Source: UBA4582 sp002389265 (GTDB lineage Bacteria > Pseudomonadota > Gammaproteobacteria > Pseudomonadales > Azotimanducaceae). Taken from it: a DNA stretch of 64,000 nt. Both the position numbers and the translations under genes were made by a program. This document shows positions 1 to 8,593 of this stretch, in pieces. A model generated the notes under the pieces. It was not told where the DNA came from and did no database searches. It saw only the letters and a program-made list of their open reading frames with translations. The stretch lies in contig CALSRT010000002.1 of assembly GCA_943788825.1 (NCBI GenBank), forward strand, positions 806,001 through 870,000, read 5' to 3'. Within the stretch, counting starts at the first letter, position 1; each line of letters starts with the position of its first letter.

Positions 1-395
1 TCGGCCATGTTCACTCAGGAGCGCTCGGCTGGGTGGCGATGATTTCCATCGGCGCTATGTATCACATGATACCTATTTTGTATGGCCGCAAGCAGGGTGA
101 GATGTACAGTGAAAAACTCATCGATCTGCATTTCTGGATGGCGACCATTGGCACGGTACTGTATATCGCGTCCATGTGGGTCAACGGCCTGATGCAGGGC
201 CTGATGTGGCGTGCGGTGAATAGTGATGGCACGCTCACCTACAGTTTTGTGGAGTCGGTGGAAGCTAGCCTGCCTGGTTATATCGTTCGCTTTATCGGCG
301 GCGGAGTATTTCTTACGGGCATGTTGGTGATGGCCTATAACGTCTGGCAGACCACCAGGATGCCGCAACGGTTGGTTGTGGAGAAGCTCGCGTGA
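1..395 (+). CDS. ccoN: Cytochrome c oxidase cbb3-type subunit I, C-terminal part (5' end outside window)
   Basis: Catalytic subunit of the high-affinity cbb3 terminal oxidase in the inner membrane. The reading frame is open from base 3 and begins inside the conserved GHVHSGALGWVAMI helix, followed by IGAMYHMIPILYGR, both typical of the last helices of CcoN; His residues in this part belong to the heme and loop region. Only about 130 C-terminal residues are present. The stop overlaps the GTG start of ccoO (GTGA), so translation is probably coupled. The operon continues as ccoOQP and then ccoGHIS. The promoter is outside the window. Confidence 0.95.
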   Translation, partial: GHVHSGALGWVAMISIGAMYHMIPILYGRKQGEMYSEKLIDLHFWMATIGTVLYIASMWVNGLMQGLMWRAVNSDGTLTYSFVESVEASLPGYIVRFIGGGVFLTGMLVMAYNVWQTTRMPQRLVVEKLA

Positions 396-997
396 ACGAT
401 TTCATCGAAAAAAATATTGGCGTCATGATGTTGCTGATTCTGATTGCCGTGAGCTTTGGCGGCATCATCGAGATTGTGCCGCTGATGAATCAAAATGTCG
501 TGACTGAGCCCATCAAGGGACTTAAACCATTGTCGCCACTGCAGTTGGCGGGTCGGGATATTTATATCAGAGAAGGCTGTCATGTTTGTCACTCGCAGAT
601 GATTCGGCCATTGCGCTCTGAGGTTGAGCGCTACGGCCACTATACGGTGGCTGGTGAATTGGTCTATAACCACCCCTTCTTGTTTGGCTCGAAACGCACC
701 GGGCCAGATCTCGCCCGAGTGGGTGGGCTTTATAGCGATGCCTGGCATCGAGCGCATCTCTATGACCCCAGGGCAGTTGTGCCTGAATCTAACATGCCTG
801 GCTTTACTTGGTTATTTGACACGCCGGTGGAATCTGCAGTGTTGCCGGCAAAGCTGAGGGCCTTGCGGAGTGTGGGTGTGCCTTATACGGATGAGGCGAT
901 TGCCACCGCCACACAGGGGCTGGAAGATACTAGTGAAGCTGATGCGCTGATTGCTTATCTGCAGCAGCTCGGTACCTTGATCGAGGACCGGAGGTAA
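392..997 (+). CDS. ccoO: Cytochrome c oxidase cbb3-type subunit II (monoheme cytochrome c)
   Basis: Membrane-anchored monoheme cytochrome c of the cbb3 oxidase, passing electrons towards CcoN. The 201-residue protein has one N-terminal transmembrane anchor (residues 8-30), the heme motif CHVCH at residues 63-67, and a likely axial Met at 135 in ESNMPGF. The YGHYTVAGE and GPDLARVGG segments are characteristic of the family. It starts with GTG overlapping the ccoN stop by 4 bases. The length is normal for CcoO. Confidence 0.96.
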   Translation: MNDFIEKNIGVMMLLILIAVSFGGIIEIVPLMNQNVVTEPIKGLKPLSPLQLAGRDIYIREGCHVCHSQMIRPLRSEVERYGHYTVAGELVYNHPFLFGSKRTGPDLARVGGLYSDAWHRAHLYDPRAVVPESNMPGFTWLFDTPVESAVLPAKLRALRSVGVPYTDEAIATATQGLEDTSEADALIAYLQQLGTLIEDRR

Positions 998-999
998 AT

Positions 1000-1155
1000 A
1001 TGGATATGACTGACTTCCGTGGTCTGGCAACCGTCTTGTGCGCCCTGGCTTTTGTCGCTGTGGTTTTCTGGGCCTATGGGCCGAGTCGAAAACGCTATTT
1101 TGATGACGCCGCCCAATTACCCTTTGCCGATGAGGAGAAGCAGGCTGATGAGTAG
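1000..1155 (+). CDS. ccoQ: Cytochrome c oxidase cbb3-type subunit CcoQ (small subunit)
   Basis: A 51-residue single-pass membrane protein that stabilises the cbb3 complex. It begins MDMTDFRG, has one hydrophobic helix at about residues 9-27 ending in WAYGPSRK, and then a short acidic tail. That architecture and its place between ccoO and ccoP identify it. The start lies 2 bases after the ccoO stop. GGAGG (990-994), inside the end of ccoO, is a good ribosome binding site. Its last codons overlap the ccoP start (ATGAGTAG at 1148-1155). Small-gene callers could miss it. Confidence 0.85.
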   Translation: MDMTDFRGLATVLCALAFVAVVFWAYGPSRKRYFDDAAQLPFADEEKQADE

Positions 1156-2026
1156 CTTCTTTAGTATTTTTGTCATCGTGGGTGTCCTGGGTTCATTGCT
1201 GGTATTTTTCCTGATCCTGCTTATGAATAATCGCACCAGCAATAAGCCCGGTCAGACGACGGGGCATCAATACGATGGCATCGATGAGTACGATAACCCG
1301 CTGCCGGCCTGGTGGTACTGGGGTTTTATTGGAACGATTATTTTCGGTCTGGGTTATCTTGCTTATTACCCCGGGCTGGGTAATTTCCCGGGCTTATCCG
1401 GCTGGACCCAGATCAATCAGCTCGAAGCAGAGCAGACTGCCGCTGATGAGCACTATGGACCAATTTTTGCGCAGTATCGTGAGATACCCATTGAAACACT
1501 AAGCGCTAATCCGGCCGCGATGAAAATGGGTCATCGGCTGTTCATCAATAACTGCGCTGTCTGCCATGGGGCTGCTGCCACTGGCAGTTTCGGTTTTCCG
1601 AACCTGACAGATGCCGAGTGGATCTGGGGCGGAGAGGGTGACGCCATCGAGACAACTCTGCGTTATGGTCGTAATGCGGTGATGCCTGCCTGGGAGAGTG
1701 TGCTGGGTGTTCAAGGGATAAAAGAAGTCACTGAGTATGTGCTGTCGTTGTCAGGGCGAGATGTGGATGCGGCTCTTGCCAGCAGTGGTCAGACACATTT
1801 CACGACCTATTGCACCCTATGCCATGGACCTGAGGGTAAGGGTCAGGTGATGTTCGGCGCGCCAGATCTTACCAATGACATCTGGTTGTATGGCAATTCG
1901 CGAATGCGTATTGCCCAGGTGATCAAACATGGTCGAAACGGTGCCATGCCAGCCTTCGAATCCAGATTAGGGCAGGACAAGCTGCATATTTTAGCCGCCT
2001 ATGTGAAGAGTCTGGGTGAAAGTTGA
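1148..2026 (+). CDS. ccoP: Cytochrome c oxidase cbb3-type subunit III (diheme cytochrome c)
   Basis: Diheme membrane-bound cytochrome c and electron entry point of the cbb3 oxidase. From the chosen start (MSSFFSIFV) the protein has 292 residues. There are two N-terminal hydrophobic helices (about 5-26 and 56-74) joined by the conserved DGIDEYDNPLPAWW segment. Two cytochrome c domains follow, with CAVCH at 136-140 and CTLCH at 222-226. A longer frame exists upstream, but it only re-reads ccoQ; the start at 1148 overlaps the ccoQ stop by 8 bases and gives the usual family N-terminus. Confidence 0.95.
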   Translation: MSSFFSIFVIVGVLGSLLVFFLILLMNNRTSNKPGQTTGHQYDGIDEYDNPLPAWWYWGFIGTIIFGLGYLAYYPGLGNFPGLSGWTQINQLEAEQTAADEHYGPIFAQYREIPIETLSANPAAMKMGHRLFINNCAVCHGAAATGSFGFPNLTDAEWIWGGEGDAIETTLRYGRNAVMPAWESVLGVQGIKEVTEYVLSLSGRDVDAALASSGQTHFTTYCTLCHGPEGKGQVMFGAPDLTNDIWLYGNSRMRIAQVIKHGRNGAMPAFESRLGQDKLHILAAYVKSLGES

Positions 2027-2075
2027 TGAAAACTGGCGACTTGTGGGCAGGCTCTGCCAAAGAAGTTTCTGTTAG

Positions 2076-3522
2076 ATGAGTGCGCCAGATAACTCATTAG
2101 CCAATTCAGCAGACAAGATTCCATCGGTGGATGTCGATTCGAGTGTTTACAACCTGTACGAAAAGCGTGAAAAAATTTTCACTCGTAGCATCGAAGGTTT
2201 TTTTCAGAATGTTCGATTATTCACCGGCTGGCCTTTGTTGTTGGGCTATTTCCTCACACCCTGGTTGGTGCTTGATGGCCGTCAGGCAATTTTGTTTGAT
2301 TTGCCTGCTCGAAAGTTCCACATTTTTTGGTTGACGTTCTGGCCTCAGGACTTTGGTTTTCTCGCCTGGGCATTGATGATTGCAGCCTTTGCGCTGTTTT
2401 TTATCACGACCCTGCTGGGGCGGGTCTGGTGCGGTTACACCTGCCCGCAGACGGTCTGGACCGCAATTTTCATGTGGGCAGAGCAAGTCGCTGAGGGCGA
2501 GCGGCATCAACGGATTAATCTCCAGAATGCACCCTGGAGCCTGGAAAAAGTGTTCAAGCGTTTCGTCAAACACGGTATGTGGATGGGCTTTGCCGTGTTG
2601 ACCGGTCTGACCTTCGTCAGTTATTTCTATGGTGCCCGGCCACTGGTGACAGACATCTGGAATCTACAGTTGGGCGAACCAGGGCTATTCTGGTCGGCCT
2701 TCTTCACGCTCGCGACCTATGCCAATGCCGGTTGGATGCGAGAGCAAGTCTGTATTCACATGTGTCCCTATGCCCGCTTTCAGTCGGCCATGTTCGATAA
2801 GGACACGCTGGTTGTGAGCTACGATCCGCAGCCGGGGCGAAGCCCGTGGACCCCGCAAGCGCAGTGCAGATACGGCTGAGCTGGGTCTTGGTGATTGCAT
2901 CGATTGTTCCCTGTGCGTCCAGGTTTGCCCAACAGGGATCGATATTCGTGATGGGTTGCAGTACGAGTGTATTAACTGTGCGAATTGTATTGATGCCTGT
3001 GACTCGATCATGACCAAGATGGACTACGCGCCGGGGTTGATCTCCTATACCACGGAAAACCAGTTGGCGGGCCTGGGTTGGACCTGGAAGCGTCCCAAGC
3101 TGCTAGCCTACGGGATGGCGGTGCTCATAATGATAACGCTGTTTGCCTATAGTCTGGCGACTCGAATGCCCCTTGAGCTGGATGTCATGCGCAACCGCGG
3201 TGAGTTATATCAGGAAGTTGCCGGGGGGCTGATTCGCAATACTTATCTGCTTAAGGTCATCAATATGGATCGTCAAGCCCACGCTTATCAGCTAAGTGTT
3301 ACTGGGCTGCCGACGCCTCGCCTGGTACCTGACGCCATCATCATGGCGCCTGCTGGTGAGATTGTGGAAATCTCTATTGATGTGTTGGTGGACCCTGACG
3401 CCTTGCTCGGGGTCAACACCGAGATCGAGTTCAGGGTAGAGACAGAGGATGGCCGTTGGTACGCGACCAGTGAGAGTCGTTATCTGGGACCCGCGCCACT
3501 AAAGGGATCTTATGGCCGCTGA
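2076..3522 (+). pseudogene. ccoG: Cytochrome c oxidase accessory protein CcoG (RdxA/FixG family), frame interrupted once
   Basis: CcoG is a membrane polyferredoxin-like protein; the family acts as a cupric reductase in cbb3 oxidase assembly. The first frame (2076-2879) has membrane helices and the CGYTCPQTVW and CIHMCPYARFQ motifs. It should run through YDPQ-RGEARGPRKRS-ADTAELGLGDC, but that sequence is read one frame over. The second frame continues with CIDCSLCVQVCP and CINCANCIDACD (two 4Fe-4S motifs), a further helix and the C-terminal domain, ending at 3522. One extra base in the C/G run at 2832-2837 accounts for the break. Restored length is about 481 residues, normal for the family. 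Either the strain has a frameshift mutation or the assembly carries a one-base error. Confidence 0.9.
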
Positions 3523-4068
3523 ACGATCCACGAATGCGCCTGCCTCCTCGCTGCCCGACAGTGATATGTTGCCTTGGTATCGTTATACCTGGCCTTGGGT
3601 GTTGATTGCGATCCCGTTTGCTGCGGTCCTGTTTGGCATCCTGATGATCTATATGGTCACGCGCTACCCCGACGATCTGATGGTCGATAACTATTATAAA
3701 GAAGGTATGGCGATCAATCAGTCGCTAGCGATGGATGCGGCTGCACAAGCATTGAACGTTGAGGCGGTCCTGCTCAAGGTTGACGCTGAGCAAATTCAGT
3801 TTGCCGTTCAAGGTGTCACCGACAGCGTCGTGGTCCTTGAGCTATTTCATGTTACCAACCAGGCGCTGGATCAAAGATGGCTACTGTATCCTGAACCGGG
3901 CGCGCCCGAATCAAACACGTTGATCTATACGGCGATAGCGAGGGTATTGAGGTGCCTCTCAGTATGCAGGGTGTTTGGTATTTGCAACTCAGTGGCGCTG
4001 ACGACCATTGGCGATTGCGCGAGCGTATTAATACGCCTGTCCAACAGCTAGTGCTACATAGCCGATGA
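3512..4068 (+). pseudogene. ccoH: Cytochrome oxidase assembly protein CcoH (FixH family), frame interrupted near the C-terminus
   Basis: FixH/CcoH is a single-pass membrane protein needed for cbb3 oxidase assembly. The N-terminus has WYRYTWPWVLIAIPF, a transmembrane helix, and the signature YPDDLMVDNYYKEGMAINQ. In this frame the protein ends at 4051 with an atypical Cys- and Ser-rich tail. In the next frame, from about 3919, the sequence reads VDLYGDSEGIEVPLSMQG, then VWYLQLSGADDHWRLRERIN and a short tail, which fits the FixH C-terminus. That frame stops at 4068, exactly overlapping the ccoI start (ATGA). One base is therefore missing (or two are extra) between about 3893 and 3919. The start overlaps the end of ccoG by 11 bases. 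Confidence 0.85.
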
Positions 4069-6308
4069 TACACGTGGCCGAGAACCCCATGAAGATGACG
4101 ATGACTCGGCAGCCGCTGCCAGATCCGAATTTAGCTGCCCGGCGCCTCGATTTTGCGGAAAGTATTTCAAGTCGTAATGCCTCGACACAGTTGTCAGTGC
4201 GAGTTCCCGATATTCGTTGTGCGGCTTGTTCTCTCGCCATCGAGCGGCTTTTGAGTGGCATGCCTGACGTCACTCGGGTGGCGACTAATCTTGCGGACAA
4301 GCGAGTGGTTGTGGATTTCACCGCCGGCGATGCCTTTGACTTCGTTGGTGCTATTGAGGGACTGGGTTATACGGTGTTGCCTGATCGCCTGAACCTGGCA
4401 CAGGCCGCTTTGCAGCAAGAACGTAAATCGATGCTGGCACGGTTGGGTGTGGCAGGTATCGGCATGATGCAGGTGATGATGTTTGCCTTGGCCGGATATT
4501 TGACTGGAGCGGGCGACTTAGAGCCGGCCTACGAGGGACTGATGCGCTGGGCGAGCCTGGCTGTCGCAACGCCCATTGCCCTGTACAGTGCAATGCCGTT
4601 TCATCAGGGCGCACTCCGTGATGTGCGCAATCGTCATCTAGGTATGGATATCCCGATTTCGTTGGCGATTCTGGCGGCCTATGGTTTAAGTCTGGTTAAT
4701 ACGATTTTACATGCCGACGTTGTGTATTTCGACTCGGTCTGTATGTTCGCTTTCTTGTTGCTTATCGGTCGCTATGTGGAGCTGGGCTCGCGGCAGAAAT
4801 ATCAGCTGAGCCAGAACCTCAACGATCATCTTTTGCCCGCTGCGGTGCAGCTTCTGGTGGCAGGTGAGCCTGGGCCCTATGTGTCTGTCAAGGCTGTGCC
4901 GGTGGGAGCCAGAGTCAAGATCGGTGCAGATCAGGTTATTCCCGTGGATGGCATTGTTGTCGGTGGCCAGGCGAGCGTTAATGAAGCGGCTTTTACCGGT
5001 GAAAGCGTGCCCGTTAGCAAGGTGGTCAGCAGTCTAGTGTTGGCCGGTTCTCGCCTGGTGGATGGGGAGTTACAGATTGAATGCACGACAGCCTATGAAG
5101 ATTTTGTTCTGACTCGGATCTCAGTGTTGTTCCGAGAGTCGAGTCTCTACAAACCCCGATTTGCTCTGCTGGCTGATCAAATAGCAGGCTACTTTGTCGG
5201 CTTCATCTTGTTGGTGACGATTGGTAGTGCCTTGTTTTGGTTGAACGCCGGCTCCGACCAATGGTTCAGTATTGCACTGGCGGTACTTGTGGTTTCGTGC
5301 CCATGTGCTTTGTCGCTGGCGACGCCCGTAGCCTATACCGTCGCGATCGCGGCGTTGCGAAACTACGGCGTTGTAATCCGCAATGGTGGATTTCTTGAGC
5401 GGCTGGCGGCAATAGACGACATCGTTTTTGACAAAACAGGAACGCTTACCACCGGTGCGCTGCAACTCGGCGCGGTGGAGTTGTTGGCGCCTGGCATGAA
5501 TCGGAATCAGGCCGTGGATATTGCCGCGGCCCTTGAGCGAGGTACCCTGCACCCCATCGCTAAGGCATTTGTTGGTGGTGCGAGCCTCGTGGCAGAGAAT
5601 ATTCACGTTAGTGCCGGCGAAGGGGTGAGCGGCCACGTCGACGGTCGGTACTATCGTTTAGGTAAGCCCAATTTCGCGGCGGGCAGGCCAATGCCTCCAC
5701 CGCCTGCCGCGGGGATGTGGATATTACTGGCGGCAGAAGCGCCGCTGGCATGGTTGCAACTGATTGATGAGCCGCGACCTGAAGCCGTGGATGTGGTTGC
5801 CGGGCTACTGAAGCAGGGTTATTCGGTAGGGTTGCTCTCAGGAGACGCCGCCGCAGAGGGGCGGCGAATTGCTGTATTGCTGGGAATTACAGATATCACG
5901 ACAGATGTAGCGCCTGCTGCCAAGGTTGCAGATGTCCAGCGGCGCCAAGCATTGGGCGCGCGCCTGCTGATGGTAGGCGATGGCATCAATGATGCGGCGG
6001 CCATGGCCAGCGCACACACTTCTATTGCTATCAGTCCGGCAGATGTGGTTGTGCAAGAAGCCGCGGATGCGACCCTATTGACAAATTCTTTGAGTTCTTT
6101 GCCCGTACTTCTTAGGTTTTCGAAGCAGGTCAGGCGGATTATTCGACAAAATGTAGGCTGGGCCATAGCCTACAATCTTTGCGTGATTCCGCTGGCAGTG
6201 GCCGGGTTGCTGCAGCCATGGATGGCGGCTCTGGGTATGTCTTTGAGCTCATTGTTAGTAGTTTTCAATGCCAACCGACTCAGGGAGGTGCGAGGCTCAT
6301 GGAAATAG
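4065..6308 (+). CDS. ccoI: Copper-transporting P1B-type ATPase for cbb3 oxidase assembly (CcoI/FixI)
   Basis: Copper-exporting P-type ATPase of the FixI class, supplying copper for the CuB site of the oxidase. The 747-residue protein has an N-terminal heavy-metal domain with CAAC (residues 52-55), the actuator motif TGES at 311-314, the metal-binding CPC at 412-414, the phosphorylation site DKTGT with Asp456, the HP motif with His496, and the hinge GDGIND at 638-643. Its start overlaps the restored ccoH stop (ATGA), and its end overlaps ccoS by 10 bases, showing a tightly coupled ccoGHIS operon. The gene itself is intact. Confidence 0.96.
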   Translation: MIHVAENPMKMTMTRQPLPDPNLAARRLDFAESISSRNASTQLSVRVPDIRCAACSLAIERLLSGMPDVTRVATNLADKRVVVDFTAGDAFDFVGAIEGLGYTVLPDRLNLAQAALQQERKSMLARLGVAGIGMMQVMMFALAGYLTGAGDLEPAYEGLMRWASLAVATPIALYSAMPFHQGALRDVRNRHLGMDIPISLAILAAYGLSLVNTILHADVVYFDSVCMFAFLLLIGRYVELGSRQKYQLSQNLNDHLLPAAVQLLVAGEPGPYVSVKAVPVGARVKIGADQVIPVDGIVVGGQASVNEAAFTGESVPVSKVVSSLVLAGSRLVDGELQIECTTAYEDFVLTRISVLFRESSLYKPRFALLADQIAGYFVGFILLVTIGSALFWLNAGSDQWFSIALAVLVVSCPCALSLATPVAYTVAIAALRNYGVVIRNGGFLERLAAIDDIVFDKTGTLTTGALQLGAVELLAPGMNRNQAVDIAAALERGTLHPIAKAFVGGASLVAENIHVSAGEGVSGHVDGRYYRLGKPNFAAGRPMPPPPAAGMWILLAAEAPLAWLQLIDEPRPEAVDVVAGLLKQGYSVGLLSGDAAAEGRRIAVLLGITDITTDVAPAAKVADVQRRQALGARLLMVGDGINDAAAMASAHTSIAISPADVVVQEAADATLLTNSLSSLPVLLRFSKQVRRIIRQNVGWAIAYNLCVIPLAVAGLLQPWMAALGMSLSSLLVVFNANRLREVRGSWK

Positions 6309-6529
6309 TCTTTGTTCTCGTGCCCGTAAGTCTGCTTATTGTCGTGGTTGCCCTGTGGGCGTTTGTTTGGTCCGTGCGTAACGATCAATACGACGATTTA
6401 GATAAAGAAGCCTATCGCATATTGTTTGACGAGGTGGTCGAGACGCCTGGCTCGTTACCGATTCAGTCGGATGAGTCGAAGAGTATGCGGCAGGAGCAAC
6501 ATCGAATTGAAGGTTCTGATCTCAAATAA
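6299..6529 (+). CDS. ccoS: Cbb3-type cytochrome oxidase assembly protein CcoS
   Basis: Small membrane protein required for cofactor insertion into cbb3 oxidase. The 76-residue protein begins MEIVFVLVPVSLLIV, a single transmembrane helix, followed by the family signature WSVRNDQYDDLDKEAYRILF. The rest is a short polar tail. A longer in-frame start exists upstream within ccoI but would only add out-of-family residues; 6299 is preceded by GGGAGG (6284-6289) at good spacing. It is the last gene of the cco assembly operon. Confidence 0.92.
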   Translation: MEIVFVLVPVSLLIVVVALWAFVWSVRNDQYDDLDKEAYRILFDEVVETPGSLPIQSDESKSMRQEQHRIEGSDLK

Positions 6530-6553
6530 TCCAGAAGAACGCAGGAGAATGTT

Positions 6554-7150
6554 ATGAATCATCTGTTTGGTATTTTGTTAAGCCCCCAGCAGGAATGGGA
6601 AAAAATACGGCTAGGTGCCGGCTCGGTTGTCGGTCACTACCTTGAGTATCTGTTGTGGATGGCCATGTTAGCGCCAATCGCTTGGTACTATGGTTCGACT
6701 CAGATTGGCTGGCAGGTAGGCGAGCGGGTAATCAAACTCACCGCTGAGAGTGCGGCGCAAATTATGCTACTGTTTTTTGTCGCCATCCTGCTCGCGTCAG
6801 CCTTTCTTGGCTATATGATTCACTGGATGTCAGAAACTTATGGTGCGGAGAGTTCGTCGCTGGGTAAAGGGGTCAGTATTGCGGGTTATACACTAACGCC
6901 TTTATTTGTCTGTGGCCTGACTGGATTCTACCCTGTGCTGTGGCTCGATATGTTGTTGGGTTGCGCCGCTGCAGCGTACACGGTGTACCTGCTTTATATC
7001 GGCGTACCCATTGTGATGCAGATTCCCAAGGAGCGAGGTTTTTTGTTTGCCAGTGCCATGGTGGGTGTTGGTCTGGTATTGTGCGCAGCGTTACTGGGTG
7101 CAACCGTTATCCTCTGGGAAATGGGTGCCATGCCAGTTTTCACGGATTAA
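6554..7150 (+). CDS. Yip1-family integral membrane protein
   Basis: The protein has 198 residues with about five hydrophobic segments. It opens with NHLFGILLSPQQEWEKIR, the usual start of bacterial Yip1 domain proteins, and includes HWMSETYGAESS and a helical hairpin around GYTLTPLFVCGL. A good ribosome binding site (AGGAG, 6542-6546) precedes the ATG. The function of this bacterial family is not established. It reads in the same direction as the cco genes, 24 bases after ccoS, so it may be co-transcribed, but nothing in the sequence links it to the oxidase. Confidence 0.8.
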   Translation: MNHLFGILLSPQQEWEKIRLGAGSVVGHYLEYLLWMAMLAPIAWYYGSTQIGWQVGERVIKLTAESAAQIMLLFFVAILLASAFLGYMIHWMSETYGAESSSLGKGVSIAGYTLTPLFVCGLTGFYPVLWLDMLLGCAAAAYTVYLLYIGVPIVMQIPKERGFLFASAMVGVGLVLCAALLGATVILWEMGAMPVFTD

Positions 7151-7240
7151 GCCTTTCAAGGATTAATGGTTTCACAGATACAGTCTTCCTCGCATGTCCT
7201 GTGGGAGTGGCGCGGAGTTAGTGACTGACGGTGACAGGGT

Positions 7241-7274
7241 GAGCGAGATCGTGACCCAGGCCACAATCTCGTTC
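7241..7274. terminator. Inverted repeat between convergent genes (possible bidirectional terminator)
   Basis: Two 13-base arms, 7241-7253 and 7262-7274, pair with one mismatch and one G-T wobble around an 8-base loop. The repeat sits between the rightward Yip1 gene (ends 7150) and the leftward acyl-CoA dehydrogenase gene (ends 7287), where a shared terminator is expected. There is no clear T-run on either side, so termination is only a guess. Confidence 0.35.
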
Positions 7275-7286
7275 ACTGCCGAGTTC

Positions 7287-8480
7287 TCAGTCTGGCAGAC
7301 CTAGAACGCGCTTGCTGATGATGTTCATCTGGACTTCGTTGGTACCACCGTAAATAGTAACAGCACGACTGCTCAGCCAGTTCTTCGTGGTTTCGAGTTC
7401 CTTATTATCAAAGCCCTCACCCTGCCAGCCGATGCCTTGAGTTCCCATTAGTTTGGATTTCAGTTCGGCACTATTGCGAGCCAAATTGGAGCCTACTAAC
7501 TTGAATATAGAGGTCGCAGCACCAGGAGTTTTGCCACTTGAGGCTTCCTGGACAACCCGTTGGGCTGTTAGTTGGAATGCGCGCTCTGTCATCGAATGAT
7601 CAAGAATTTCGGCGCGTACGCCGTGATCGGCGATCTTGCCGTCAACTTTGCCGATATACTCTGCAGCGATTTCTGCAAATTCATTGCGCTTGACCTCACC
7701 TGGCTTGCGCTTTTTGGCGCCTCCTGAGAGGCCGCCGATGCCTGAACGCTCAAACTGTAGGAGGCGCTTGCCAACCGTCCAGCCCTTGTTTAATTCCCCC
7801 ACTAAGTCTTCGCGTTTGGCGAGGGCATCGTCAAAGAAGGTCTCGCAAAAGGGTGAAGAACCAGAAATTAACGAGATGGGTTTAATCGTCACGCCGGGTT
7901 GCAGCATATCCAGTAATACAAAACTGATGCCGTCATGCTTGGAGGCATTGGGATCGGTTCTCACCAGGGCGAACATCCAGTTTGCATACTGAGCGCCGGA
8001 GGTCCAAACCTTCTGGCCGTTGATCACGAAGTTATCGCCGTCAATTACAGCCTTGGTTTGCAGTGCGGCCAAATCAGAACCCGCGCCGGGTTCGCTGTAA
8101 CCTTGGCACCAAGTTGCTTCGCCGCTGACGATTTTCGGTAGGTGGCGCTTCTTTTGTTCTTCCGTACCATACTCAAGCAAAGTCGGCCCGATCATGGCTA
8201 AACCCATGCCCGAACTGGCAGCGACGGCCTTGATGCGGCTCATTTCCTGCGCCAATACCTGAGCTTCTGCTGCGGAGAGACCACCGCCGGCATACTCCTT
8301 CGGCCAAGTGGGTGCTGTCCACCCCCGTGCGGCCATGACCTTCAGCCATTGTCGAGCATCATCAGTATCATAAATGAGGTGGGCATCTTCCCAGTGAAAG
8401 GTGCGGTTACGCATGCTCTGGGGACAATTAGCCTCGAGCCAAGCGCGGGTTTCTTCGCGGAAAGCATCTAAGTTCGACAT
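7287..8480 (-). CDS. Acyl-CoA dehydrogenase family protein
   Basis: Flavoprotein of 397 residues that would oxidise an acyl-CoA thioester to the enoyl-CoA, passing electrons to ETF. Recognisable parts are the N-terminal helical domain (FREETRAWLEANCPQSM), the FAD/substrate-contact segment CQGYSEPGAGSDLAALQT, the VTSGAQYANW-type beta domain (INGQKVWTSGAQYANW), and the C-terminal IYGGTNEVQMNIISKRVLG signature. The substrate cannot be read from the sequence; the branch resembles medium or unusual-chain enzymes rather than the large FadE type. It lies 113 bases downstream of a thioesterase-like gene on the same strand, so a small fatty acid or CoA operon is likely. Confidence 0.9.
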   Translation of the reverse strand: MSNLDAFREETRAWLEANCPQSMRNRTFHWEDAHLIYDTDDARQWLKVMAARGWTAPTWPKEYAGGGLSAAEAQVLAQEMSRIKAVAASSGMGLAMIGPTLLEYGTEEQKKRHLPKIVSGEATWCQGYSEPGAGSDLAALQTKAVIDGDNFVINGQKVWTSGAQYANWMFALVRTDPNASKHDGISFVLLDMLQPGVTIKPISLISGSSPFCETFFDDALAKREDLVGELNKGWTVGKRLLQFERSGIGGLSGGAKKRKPGEVKRNEFAEIAAEYIGKVDGKIADHGVRAEILDHSMTERAFQLTAQRVVQEASSGKTPGAATSIFKLVGSNLARNSAELKSKLMGTQGIGWQGEGFDNKELETTKNWLSSRAVTIYGGTNEVQMNIISKRVLGLPD

Positions 8481-8593
8481 TGTTTACTCCTTGAATTCGT
8501 CTGTAGGTCAGTAAGCCATAAATAGGGGTTGGTGCAAACGACTATTAATGAGGTGGATAGCGTTCGATTCGCTGAGGTCTGAGGCCCAAATCA

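Noticed and set aside
2820..2850. Programmed frameshift in ccoG
   Set aside because: There is no slippery heptamer or following structure, and ccoH next to it also carries a break, which favours mutation or error.
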